Positions 48,133 to 59,793 of a stretch of DNA of 64,000 nucleotides are shown here, one piece after another. Position 1 is the stretch's first letter, and each line of letters starts with the position of its first letter. Source of the DNA: Fragum whitleyi (lineage: Eukaryota > Mollusca > Bivalvia > Cardiida > Cardiidae); the NCBI GenBank assembly GCA_948146395.1, contig OX411543.1, forward strand, positions 71,228,948 to 71,292,947. The letters are read 5' to 3'. The translations under genes and the position numbers were made by a program. The notes beneath the pieces are model-generated. The model did not search any database, was not told the origin of the DNA, and saw only the letters and a program-made list of their open reading frames with translations.

Positions 48133-49167
48133 AGCTCCACTGGCTGAAAGCCACTGGGGCTATTGTCATGGTGTTGTGTCCGTCGTGCATGCGTCTGTCC
48201 GTCCGTGCGTGCGTCCGTCCGGACGTAAACTTTTCTTCACAAATCTTCTCCTCAGAAACTACTGGATGGACATCAACCAAACTTCACAGGAATGATCCTC
48301 GGGTGACCCTCTTTCAAAGTTGTTCAAGAAATTTGGATCCAATGAAAATAATGGATTTAAGGGGCGTGGCTAATTTCCAAATATGGTAAAAAGTGAGTTT
48401 TCTCAGATTCTAATCAATGGATACCAATTAAATTTTACATGAATGATCCTTGGGTGACCCTGTATCAGTCTACAAAAAATAATTGTGATCGGATGGAAAA
48501 TATGCATTTTATGGACGGAGGTCATTTCTCTATATGTTATATAGTGGAAACTTTGAAAATCATTTTCTCAGAATGTAATTGATGGATATCAACCAAATTT
48601 CACTGAAATGATCCTTGAGTGACCCTTTATCAGTGTACCAAAAATTATTTTGATTGGATGAAAAATATTCATTTTATGGGCAGAGGTCATTTCTCTATAT
48701 GTTATATATTGCAAAATTTGAAAATCATTTTCTCAGAATCTGATTTTTAGATATCAACTAAATTTCACTGGAATGATCCTTGAGTGACCCTTTATCAGTG
48801 TACCAAAAAAATTTTGGTTGGATGAAAAATATACATTTTATTGGTGGAGGTCAATTCTCAATATGTTAAATAGTTGAAGCTATGAAAAAAAAATTCTCAG
48901 AATGTCACTGATGGATATCAATCAAACATTTTTGGTATGTCCTTTGGGTCACCAGTTATTATGCAGCCAAAAATTATTTTGATTTGATGAAAAATATGTC
49001 TTTTAATAGCAGAGGTCATTTCTCTATCTGTTACATAGTTGAAACTTTGAAAATCATTTTCAACATCATTAGAACCCCAAATATCTAAAAATCTAGTCAA
49101 AGCATTTATTTGCTTTTACAAGAATTTCAAGCCTGTGGAGCGACTCAAGCCATTCATGGCTTTGTAG
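48133..49167 (+). mobile_element. Helentron-like element, family R1 copy 3
   Basis: AGCTCCACTGGCTGAAAGCC start, GTCCGTCC tract, about five tandem units, AGCCTGTGGAGC, hairpin AAGCCATTCATGGCTT; the terminal word is TGTAG instead of TCTAG. Confidence 0.75.
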
Positions 49168-49586
49168 TTATATTATTGTAGCTTAAAGACTATATTATTG
49201 GTACTCATTATAATAGTAATGTTGAGATGATTCAAATGAATACCCACAACACAGGGCTTCATTGAAAAATAAGATGATAGACTGTTCACTGAATATTTGC
49301 AGTACACACAGATTGTATAGACTAAGATAAGCTTGCAAGGACATGCAGTAATTTCTACTTGATTGTTTTGGGAAACTTGAGCTAGAGTGGTTAAAGATTT
49401 ACACAAATTTCTTCTTTCTTTGTATACAAAATTGAATTTCAGCAGGATAAAGCTTAAAATAGTTCTGGTTTCTAAACCTTTATAAGTGTAAAAAAAATTT
49501 ACGAATATTTTATGAGTGGATTGGAATCAATAAATTGTTGATTTCAAACAGATTGAACAGAAATTCGTTCGACATGTGATAAATGT

Positions 49587-49790
49587 GCTCCGTCACGCAA
49601 AAAGGGACCATCTGGGAACTTTGTAAAATGAACATTGAAAAAGAGATTGGGTGCATCATTGGTCAACCGGAGGTCACATTTCGATTTTTTTTTTACTGAA
49701 ATATAGATTGAACATTCTACATTCAGAAAATAAGCACATTGTGGAGAGTTTCGAAATACATATCCCCTTTTAACTACAAAACAGCCCGTA
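49587..49790. mobile_element. MITE family M, copy C, right end lost
   Basis: Starts GTGCTCCGTCACGCAAAAAG then GGACCATCTGGGA and keeps TTGAAAAAGAGATTGGGTG and ACATTCAGAAAATAAGCAC. Confidence 0.55.
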
Positions 49791-49844
49791 ACTATTTGAA
49801 ATGATAACAGCTTTAAATTGTTTGTAATTGTATTTGAAATTTAG

Positions 49845-49994
49845 ATCTATTGCAATTTGAAAGGTTGTAATTCCAAAGTTTTGGTAAGATACAAGCAGAT
49901 AAAGGAAAACATTGAGCGGCAGAAAAATACCCTGAGATTAAGTGAAAAAGTGACTAGTCTAGTGGCAGACTATCTATACACTCTCCTAAAATAG
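49845..49994 (+). pseudogene. Possible relic TRAF zinc-finger exon
   Basis: After an acceptor-like ATTTAG the frame reads IYCNLKGCNSKVLVR and stays open for 49 codons to TAG. The C-x4-C, the KGC and the KVLxR pattern are what TRAF zinc-finger exons look like, but the His and last Cys are missing and the rest is a Lys/Glu-rich helix. It lies 2.5 kb after the TRAF gene on the same strand. It could be a remnant of a tandem TRAF copy, or chance. Confidence 0.25.
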
Positions 49995-50181
49995 TATAAA
50001 GGCTTATTGTGTGTATATAACGCACTCGTTAATTGCAAGGGTCGAAGTGTAAAAGTTGATTATTAGGCATCGTGAAATGACCGCACCAAATTCGATGCGC
50101 ACAATTCAAAACAACGGCCTGTAAAGGGATTTAGGCATATTAGTCTTTTTCATGATAACGCTTTCGGATACAAAAAGTTCG

Positions 50182-51011
50182 TGGAGCACTTGGGGCTATT
50201 GTCATGGCGGTGTGTCCGTCGTGCGTCCGTCTGTCCGTGCGTGCGTGCGTCCGTCCGGTCGTAAACTTTTCTTTAAAAATCTTCTCCTCGGAAACTATTA
50301 GATGGATTTCAACCAAACTTCACAGGAATGATCATTGGGTGACCCTCTTTCAAAGTTGTTCAAGAGATTTGATCCAATGAAAAACATGGATTTAAGTAGC
50401 GTGGCTAAATTCCAAATATGGTAAAAAGTGAGTTTTCTCAGATTCTAATCAATGGATACCAATTAATTGATGGATGGATTTATCAGTCTACAAAAAATCA
50501 TTGTGATCGGATGGAAAATATGCATTTTATGGGTAGAGGTCATTTCTCTATATGTTATATAGTGGAAACTTTGAAAACATTTTCTCAGAATCTGATTTTT
50601 GGATATCAACCAAATTTCACTGGAATGATTCTTGAGTGACCCTTTTTCAGTGTACCAAAAATTATTTTGATTGGATGGAAAATATGTATTTTATGGGTGG
50701 AGGTCATTTCTCTATATGTTATATAGTGGAAACTATGAAAATCATTTTCTGAGAATGTAACTGATGGATATCAATCAAAAATTTTTAGTATGATCTTTGG
50801 GTGACCCATTATCATGCAGCCAAAAATCATTTTGAATTGATGAAAAATATGTCTTTTAGGAGCGGAGGTCATTTCTCTATATGTTATATAGTTCAAACTT
50901 TGAAAATCATTTTCAACATCAGTAGAACCCCAAATATCTAAAAATCATTTATTTGCTTTTACAAGAATTTCAAGCCTGTGGAGCGACTCAAGCCATTCAT
51001 GGCTTTCTAGT
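50182..51011 (+). mobile_element. Helentron-like element, family R1 copy 4, 5' end damaged
   Basis: The 5' hairpin is mostly lost (GTGGAGCACTTGGGGCTATTG). The rest is typical: GTCCGTCC tract, about four units, AGCCTGTGGAGC, AAGCCATTCATGGCTT, TCTAG before TT. Confidence 0.7.
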
Positions 51012-52071
51012 TTTTAAAATCTGAGAAGGTGACCATCCTGCCTAACCCACCATGCTCTCCTGATCTAGCACCATGATACTTTTTTCCTTTTTCCAAACCT
51101 TGAAAAAAAATCTGGTCCAGACAGGTCTAGACATGCCATAATTGCCTCGACCACTAGACAGTTCACTGGAGGTAAATCTAACGTATTGTTACACTGAAGG
51201 CATGTAATTTCCATTTGACTATTTGAATATCGAACAACCCTCGTACTCAATTGGCCGGAGTCCGTCCTTGATCGTACGTTGCACGACCGAACATCGGCGG
51301 AGTTAATCGTAGTTCGAAGTTATCGACATACACGAATCAAAATGACGTAGCTGACTAGCCTGAATATTTTAAAACGTGTAGGAAGAGTCCATCTATCTAA
51401 GAAAAACTCGTTGGATCGACCGGTTTATCGCCCCGATAAAAGTCGTTGGTAAGATAACGTCAACGCCTTATGTGTACTGTAGACTGAATGAGCGAAAATG
51501 AGTGATTTCTTTCTTATAGAAATAGCATTTGCCCGCGTCGGTTATTGCGAAGAAAAAATATGCTCATTGGACTGACAATCCTTCGACTGCTTATTCTGTA
51601 GGCAAACTTGATTCTGATCTGGTCTGCTGCCCATAAAACACGATAGAATCTAGTATGTTTTATTGGTCATTGATGATTCAAGTCTTTAAGTTCTTTCAAA
51701 TTAGCACTCCCCGTGTTCAGGATGGGGAATGCTTGTCATAAAAAAACAATTCATCGGCGATTTGTTCGTTTGCATGTACATAGTCGATACGCCAGCGAAT
51801 TGTCAACGACTAGTCGTCTATATATGCCGAATGTGACGAGGTTAGATTAAGATCTGCCCTACGTTAGGGATGACAAAACTGCAAACTGTTTGCAAATTAA
51901 AATACCGTTTGCACGTGATGAGTAAGGTCTTATTTGCAAACAGTTTATTATTTTTTGTCATACGTAACGCAAGACTTTAAGTTGTAGCCTATGTGCGATA
52001 TATACAAACACGGCCTAGACTATGGGGAAGAAGCATTGACAACCGCTTGCTATTAGTCGCCGATGTAAGGG
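51012..52071. other. Gene-free stretch
   Basis: No protein evidence. A palindromic element at 51868-51966 (GATGACAAAACTGCAAACTG at the left, CAAACAGTTTATTATTTTTT then GTCAT at the right) is related to 44893-44990 (GCAAAACAGTGCAAACTGTT). Confidence 0.5.
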
Positions 52072-52728
52072 GCCTGTCACACTAGACGGTGACTTAATCG
52101 CGCTCCCACGACAATCAAGTTATTTTCAGATCTCGGTGGGAACCCTGAAAATAATCATATTTTTCGGGGTAAAATGAAGACTGCGATGCTTTGGCGGTCA
52201 TGACGACACCATGGCGCCCTTGGACAATTCTGCCGGGCCTCTACATGATGAAACGCATTCCTACTGCGATGCAATGCGCTAATACGACGCCGTTTACAAA
52301 GCTGATGGAGTTGCTTCGCTGATCGCATCGCGCCCTCGTGGCGAGTCTGCTGAGATCTCGCTACGAGTATACTGCGATGCTCGGGTACTTAAAGGTCAAA
52401 AGAAAAGCGTTTAAAACCGTTTCTTTATGTATTCATAAGTAAAAATTAAATACGATGCAATATCCAGAATAAAAAAAATGATTTTTTATAACTGTGAATT
52501 TCACGATTTTCTATAAACACACCTGTAGCCGGTCCTCGATAACTTATCGGTCACGTGACTTAGGCATGTGACGTCACCGCGAGGGATAGATAATACTGGC
52601 ATAATAAACAAATTGTCAGCGGCTACGTAATTTAGATCGATTAATGATAAATTCCACTCGAAAAAGTACTTGAATTTTGCATTATTGTGTTGCCCCTGGA
52701 TGTCGCAAACCTAAATACTTCATAAATG

Positions 52729-52867
52729 CTATCGATCTTGGTTCTTTCATTGGCCCACACATTCGGCGCGAGTACTGGTGAATTTTCCAGGAAGCAGAAT
52801 CGAGAGGGATTAATCTAAGTTGTAAGAACTTGTTTCCCAATCGATGTAAAATAAATAGGTTTAAACC
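52729..52867. repeat. 139 bp interspersed repeat, copy 2
   Basis: Partner of 41781-41919. Just upstream, 52680-52726 reads YCVAPGCRK on the plus strand, a weak likeness to the start of a THAP finger. Confidence 0.85.
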
Positions 52868-52952
52868 AAATACTTCGGGAATTACTCTCTTTTCGTTCCC
52901 GTTAGATCAGGGTAGGGATCTAAAGAAGCGAGAAAGCATGAACCGATAATAG

Positions 52953-52995
52953 TAAAAAAAAAAAACAAACAAAAAAAAAAAAAAAAAAAAAAAAC
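52953..52995. repeat. Poly-A run
   Basis: About 40 bp of A interrupted by single C bases (AAAACAAACAAA pattern). Confidence 0.85.
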
Positions 52996-52999
52996 AGAG

Positions 53000-54790
53000 A
53001 CTCACCGAACACCATCTTCTATGGAAAAAACTTTATCAACATCATTTCACCAATTATTGTTTTGGTGTTAACCCGTGACTAGCAAGTATTGAAGATTAAT
53101 AGTAAACCGCCAATTACGATCGCCAATCCGATCGCCGGAATGTGTTAACTGACAATCAATTTAGGTGTTAAAGAGACAGTTTTAACTTAACTAATATCAA
53201 TAGCATGACACCCTTTTGATAATATCATAAATGAATGATCGATTATTCTCCTCTTAAACATTTGAGATTACCTTTCGGAGAAAACACAATTACTGCGTCA
53301 GTTTTGTTTGGAGAATGCGTAACTACAGCTTGAATTAAGCCGTGGTTATGGGGTTTCTGAACTGGGTTGACGATATACTGTATACGGTTACTATTTGAAC
53401 TACTATAACTGGAACTCTACGAAATCCTTTATTTCCACTTATACATTGTCACATATATTGTTTATTATGTTCATACCCATGTATGCCATGTAAAATGTTT
53501 TGTATTTCGACGATGAACCATAATGTGTTCAAGTCGATATTCTGAATAAAATATCTGTTCTGTTGTGTTCCGTTCTGATAACCATTGACGCATTAAAATG
53601 ACATGACAACTCAAATGTCCTAGAGTCAAATTGCACCATTTTGCTTTCCTGAGCATTAAAACCTAGGGTCAGGGGACGTTTTTTATGCATAGTTGAAGGG
53701 GCCAGGGTAAACTCTATTTCGTGTATGATTTGCATCAGTAGCAAGAAGTAATACTTAAAACTTAAAGAAATAAAATGTCCTCAAGATATAAAATTATAAG
53801 GGAATAAATAAATGAACAAAAGAAATAATGAATAAATGAATTGGTTGATGAAAGAATCTACGAACGGATGGAACGTTAATGAATGAACAAAAATTTTATT
53901 GATGTCATTTGTCTTTCTTTCTTTAGACCAAATTGGAATTCTTCATCTTACCCAATATTTTTATAGTGTAGACGAAATAGGATAAGTCAAAGGGAATGAG
54001 CCACAAAACTATGTACTGATTTTGTTTTCCTCATATAGAATAGATTTGTAGAATTTTGTTGATTATAAGTGTCCGTTTTTACAATTTCATCTCTTGACAC
54101 CGATTTGGCATGAGAAACGTTGTATTTTCAGCTTTCTCAAATCTATAGTTGCACTGTTTTGAAGCATGTCGAAAAAGTGCTTTTTGTGTATGAGACAGTT
54201 AAGATTGTGTCAACTGAAATTTCTCGCTTTTTGCGTGATAGTTTGAAAATATATGTGTCATAAAAAATAAATCAGTGACATGGGTAATTGATTGGTGCAT
54301 TGTCACGGATAGATCAAAGAAAATTGTCATGAAAATTGTATATAGACAGGTCCCACTGTCGACCATCATAAAAGCCTTCTAATACATGAGTCGACAGTAG
54401 AACCAGACTAGTCGGTATATTGGCCAAAATAAAGGCGACACGCACGTGTGATTAAGGACTTATCAATATATGACATGGACAATTGATTGGTGCATCGGCA
54501 CGGACAGATCAAAGAAACTTTGACACGTGGTATGGAACGTTGCGTAAGAAAAGACGATCTTCATGACACTTACACATGTGATTTGCGGCTTATGAAAGGA
54601 CTTCTGTTTATCCTTCTCCTTTATCTTTAATTCTTGCAATGGTATAAGAGCCTGAGGTGATATCTAACTTTTGATTTAATATATAAAAAAAAATGAGACT
54701 TAAACAAAGCCTAAACAGCTGTGACAAAAAATAAATGAACAATAAAAAGGTCGTAAAATTTTTTAACATTTTTTTTAAATTAAGGTTGAA
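53000..54790. other. Gene-free stretch
   Basis: Contains a foldback at 53312-53350 (GTAACTACAGCTTGAATTAA then GCCGTGGTTAT). Short frames at 53471-53744 are unremarkable. Confidence 0.45.
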
Positions 54791-56333
54791 CAAGCAAATT
54801 CGTTGAATTGATATCCCCCGCCGAACAAATTTTCATTGTCAATGAAGTTAATATCAAACTTAGGTACAGGTTATCTTTTATCTACATCAACCTATAGTTT
54901 TCAAGAAATAGCGCGGAAACAAATATCACAATGTATGTAAATGGCTTAAACAGTCAGGGGGCAGTAACTCTAAATTCGGCGGTCGAACCGGGTAACCCTG
55001 AAGATATGCACATGTCCTCTTTGTAGTGAAGCTGTGTGCCAAGTTTCATTAAAATCCAGTCTACAGTTTTCAAGAAATAGCGCAGAAAGGAATATCACTC
55101 TGTATGTATATGGCTTAAACAGTCAGGGGGCAGTAACTCTAAAATTCACAGTCGAACCAGGTAACCCCAACGATATGCGCATGTCCTCATTGTAGTGAAG
55201 CTGTGTGCCAAGTTTCATTAAAATCCAGTCTACAGTTTTCAAGAAATAGCGCGGAAACAAATATCACTATGTATGTTTATGGCTTAAACAGTCAGGGGCA
55301 GTAACTCTTAATTTGACGGTCAAACCGGTTAACCTCGACGATATGCGCATGTTCTCATTGTAGTGAAGCTGTGTGCCAAGTTTCATTGAAATCGGGTCTA
55401 AAGTTTTCAAGAAATAGCGCGGAAACGAATATCACTATGTATGTATATGGCTTAAACAGTCAGGGGTAGTAACTCTAAATTCGACCGTCGAACCGGGTAA
55501 CCCCGACGATATGCGCATGTCCTCATTGTAGTGAAGCTGTGTGCCAAGTTTAATTGAAATCGGGTCTATAGTTTTCAAGAAATAGCGCAGAAACGAATAT
55601 CACTATGTATGTATATGGCTTAAACAGTCAGGGGCAGTAACTCTAAATTTGACCGTTGAACCGGGTAACCCCGACGATATGCGCATGTCCTTATTGTAAT
55701 GAAGCTGTGTGCCAAGTTTCATTGAAATCAGGTCCATAGTTTTCAAGAAATAGCGCGGAAACAAATATCATTATATATGTATATGGCTTAAACAGTCAGG
55801 GGCAGTAACTCTAAATTCTAACGTCGAACCGAGTAACCCCGACGATATGCGCATGTCCTCATTGTAGTGAAGCTGTGTGCCAAGTTTCATTGAAATCGGG
55901 TCTATAGTTTTCAAGAAATAGCGCGGAAACGAATAATTCAACCGTTGAACCGGGTAACCCCGACGATATGCGCATGTCCTTATTGTAGTGAAGCTGTGTG
56001 CCAAGTTTCATTGAAATCGGGTCTATAGTTTTCAAGAAATAGCGCGGAAACGAATATCACTATGTATGTATATGGCTTAAACAGTCAGGGGCAGTAACTC
56101 TAAATTCTACCGTCGAACCGGGTAACCCCGACGATATGCGCATGTCCTCATTGTAGGGAAGCTGTGTGCCAAGTTTCATTGAAATCGGAACTATAGTTTT
56201 CAAGAAATAGCGCGGAAACGAATGTCGTACGGACGGACGGACGGAAGGACGGACGGACGGAAGGACGGACGGACGGACGGACGGACATGGCAAAAACAAT
56301 ATCCCCCCCGAAAAATTTTTTCGGCGGGGGATA
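54791..56333 (-). mobile_element. Helentron-like element, family F6
   Basis: Read on the minus strand: TTATCCCCCGCCG with hairpin arms CCCCCGCCGAAA and TTTCGGGGGGG, then GATATTGTTTTTGCCATGTC and a (GTCC)n tract of about 60 bp (56225-56286). Nine core copies (AGAAATAGCGC at 54904, 55074, 55242, 55410, 55579, 55746, 55914, 56035, 56203) show a 168 bp unit, one shortened to 121. The 3' end has TTCGGCGGGGGAT, the exact inverse of the 5' 13-mer, hairpin AATTCAACGAATT, TG, CTTG before TT. Non-coding. Confidence 0.8.
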
Positions 56334-58485
56334 ATTATGGATTATTGTGATCGCAAGGATAAATTGTGTTTGGTGGAATAATGCCAAAAACGATCAATTC
56401 GGAACTGAAATTCGAAAACACCGCAGGATAGGTAAGATATACATTATTTTCTTTCCAAGCGACTAAAATGCCATAGATTTAGTTTTAATACAGCTGCGTT
56501 TGCAACATTCTGGGGGCTAAAGAGCGATTTTTATAATTTCATAGCCTTTTCTGGTGGTAATCTTTAGAATAAACTTTTCTTTGCACCGTTTTTGTAACAT
56601 GATGACAACTGTATAATCATGCAAAGGGATAAAATAATTAAATTTTGATGTCATTGTCATGTTTGAAAATTAATTAAAAGTGTGTAATCAAACTGCTTGA
56701 AATTTAGATTTTTAATCTTTGTGTATTTAAAAATGGTTCCCAACGCCAACCACTTTTTTTCCATATTTTAATTGACAAGAATGATCAATCGGGATTTCCA
56801 GTTAGCATTGTAAAAACCAAAAAAAAAAAAACAACAACAAAAATGGCAACGAAACTTGAATTTCCCACAAAAACATGTGACATATCTCAGGTATATCATT
56901 AAAAACCATTTTATTGGTAGGTTTAAATTAAATGTTGCACAATAGATTAGACTCGGTGAGCTATTCCCGATTCGATCGTTGGGGCTGTCAGAATCGGGAA
57001 CTGGTCAGACTCGATTTCTTCACCCTAAATCTCTGACTCGACTTCAGACTGTGATGATACTACATCTTCAAAGCAAGTGGGCTCAAACGATCTCAGTTGA
57101 ACATGTGGATAAGTGGGTAACAGGATAGATTTTTCTTCGTTTCATTTGAAAGTGGTCATATTTACGATGCTCTCTTTGTTTATCTAGAACGGGGAATCCC
57201 TCGCGGTGACGTCATAGCTATTGCGCATGTGCGTGTACGTATTTCTGGCCAGGTAAAATTTTCCAATAAATCACGGTCGTATTTTTGTCAATATCGTTCT
57301 TATAAATTTGTTTTTTTCGAAGCGAACTTTTTGTATCTCCTTATTTCATTGATAATTATCAGGAGATGTTTTAAGCACACGTTCTAAAATTAGCTTTTCA
57401 TTTGATCTTTAAGACTGTTTAAATATTAATTGTGCATCTGCGTGTCATTTCCAATAATTTCAAATGTGCTCCAACAAAGACTCTGGCCAGTCTGTGCAGC
57501 CACACAGTCTGACCAGAGACTTTACGTGCGATTTGTAGATAGATTTGGCCTCGAAGTGCCTTTAGATAGGTAATCTTGTAAAAGTACTGTGTGAATGTCC
57601 TGAATGCTCAATGTTTTGCTTCACAAACGTGTGAAATGTCACGCACAGGCCAAATTATTCTTACTTGTCAGTGTCAGTGTCTTGTTACATTTGAAGAATA
57701 AATAAGCCTGATAGAGGTAGAAGGTCAGACAAGGCTAAATGCAAAACCGTTAGACAGCAGAATCCTTAGAAGAATATACCGTCGTTGTTAATCTAAAACC
57801 TCGTAACTACAGCTTTGATCAAGCTGTAGATACGAGGTTTTAGCTGAAAAACATCGACGATACATTATTCTTATATCGTCATGAGGCTGTTGCTAATAGG
57901 TTTACGCGATCAACAATTGTGCTGTTCGCCGCTCATTCAGCCTTCAGTTAACTTCTTGTTACAATCGGAATATGTAAACACATTGTGTATGAAATGGTAA
58001 TTCTGAACATCATCCTCGGAACGCCATATGAGCACAGAAAGGTCGAATTGAAATCGCATAGATATCGGTTAAGTCGCAATAGAAGCGCCACAGTCTTTCT
58101 ACATTGTTTTCACCGTGCTCATACTTCGATGCCACGGAGTTTCCGCGGCGTTTTTTGCGACCCCATTGCAATGCTTCAATCTTCTAGGCGATGTCACATC
58201 GTTCTCTCTGCGCTCTCGAAATTTTCAGATCACTGTTAGATTGCCATGGCATCCCTAGTGTGACGGCCTTGTTTCGTTATTCCGATTTCCAAAAAACGTA
58301 ATATTGTATTAAAAAACAATGGTATAAGAAGAAAAGAAAGAAATGTGTTTTTAATGAAATCCATATGTGTTTTTACTGTGTAAAGAGATAGCCCCGCCCG
58401 GTTATTACGTCATACGTCATCTTTAGCGGGAACGTGATGCTTTGACGTCATAAAATCAAAGTGCTAAATAACGTGCTTCGTTTTT
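56334..58485. other. Gene-free stretch with hairpins
   Basis: Hairpins at 57476-57526 (GACTCTGGCCAGTCTGTG and ACACAGTCTGACCAGAG) and 57771-57868 (AAAACCTCGTAACTACAGCT and its inverse). The 84-codon frame at 57985 is not convincing. Confidence 0.5.
57771..57868. repeat. Foldback element, GTAACTACAGCTT family
   Basis: Arms of about 45 bp: GTCGTTGTTAATCTAAAACC then TCGTAACTACAGCTT, mirrored by AAGCTGTAGATACGAGGTTT and AACATCGACG. Relatives at 15855, 16575 and 53312. Confidence 0.75.
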
Positions 58486-59676
58486 AGCTCCACTGGCTGA
58501 AAGCCACTGTGGCTATTGTCATGGTGTTGTGTATGTCGTGCGTCCGTCCGTATGTGCGTCCGGTCGTAAACTTTTCTTTAAAAATCTTCTCAGAAACCAC
58601 TGGATGAATTTCAACCAAACTGCACAGGAATGATCCTTGGGTGACCCTCTTTCAAAGTTGTTCAAGAAATTTTGATCCAATGAAACACATGATTTAATTG
58701 GCGTGGCCTATTTCCAAATACGGTAAAAAGTGAGTTTTCTCAGATTCAAGTCAATCGAAACCGATGAAAATTTACATGAATGATTTTTGGGTGACCGTTT
58801 ATCAGTCTACAAAAATCATTGTGATCGGATGGAAAATATGTATTTTTGGGGCGGAGGTCATTTCACTATATGTTATATAGTGGAAACTTTGAAAATCATT
58901 TTCCCAGAATCTATTTTTTGGATATCAACCAAATTTTTAACTGGAATGATCCTTGAGTGACCCTTTATCAGTCTACCAAAAATTATTGTTATTGGATGAA
59001 AAATATATATATTATGGGCGGAGGTCATTTCTCTATATGTTATATAGTGGAAACTTTGAAAATCATTTTCTTGGAATCTAATTTTTGGATATGAACCAAA
59101 CTCCACTGCATTGATCCTTGAGAGACCCTTTTATCAGTCTAAAAAAATCATTGTGATCGGATAAATATGTATTTTATGGGCGGAGGTCATTTCTCTATAT
59201 TTTATATAGTGGAAACTTTGAAAATCATTTTCTCAGAATCTAAATTTTGGATATCAACCAAATATCACTGCAATGATCCTTAAGTGACCTTTATCAGTCT
59301 ACCAAAAATTATTGTTATTGGATAAAAAATATGTATTTTATGGGCGGGGGGGGGGGGGTCATTTCTCAATATGTTATATAGTGGAAGCTATGAAAATCAT
59401 TTTCTCAGAATGTTACTGATGGATATCAACCAAACATTTTTGGTATGATCTTTGGATGACCCATTATCTTGCAGCCAAAAGTTATTGTGATTGGATGAAA
59501 AATATGTATTTTATGGGCGGAGGTCATTTCTCTATATGTTATTTAGTTGAAACTTTGAAAATCATTTTCAACATCAGTAGAACCCAAAATATCTTAAAAT
59601 CTAGTCAAAACTTTTATTTGCTTTTTCGAGAATTTCAAGCCTGTGGAGCGACTCGAGCCATTCATGGCTTTCTCGT
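58486..59676 (+). mobile_element. Helentron-like element, family R1 copy 5
   Basis: AGCTCCACTGGCTGAAAGCC after TTTTT, GTCCGTCC tract, six or so units (one interrupted by a poly-G run at 59346), GCCTGTGGAGC, AGCCATTCATGGCTT; the last word is TCTCG. Confidence 0.75.
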
Positions 59677-59793
59677 CTGTGAAATTCTCTCAACGCCAAT
59701 AGCCTTACTTATTTATTAATTTTCACCGAGAAAAATTTTGCTACCATTATTTCATGTACTCAGGAGAGATCTGCCATGTCGGTATGTATTTTT

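Larger units (their letters stand above)
52072..58264. mobile_element. Candidate 6.2 kb element with inverted ends
   Basis: The left outer word GGGCCTGTCACACTAG (52072) is matched inverted by CTAGTGTGACGGCC (58251-58264). Inside, GACGTCACCGCGAGGGAT (about 52571) is matched exactly, inverted, by ATCCCTCGCGGTGACGTC (about 57192), and each is followed by an ATAAACAAA word. The distances from the outer words differ (about 500 and 1,050 bp), so the ends are not simply colinear. No transposase is seen. Tentative. Confidence 0.35.

Noticed and set aside
52677..52730. YCVAPGCRKPKYF reading, like the start of a THAP finger
   Set aside because: No Met start, stop soon after (inside the 139 bp repeat), and no second C-x2-H part.
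56060..56387. Minus frames with Ser-Val-Arg-Pro repeats
   Set aside because: Translation of the (GTCC)n tract and core units of F6.
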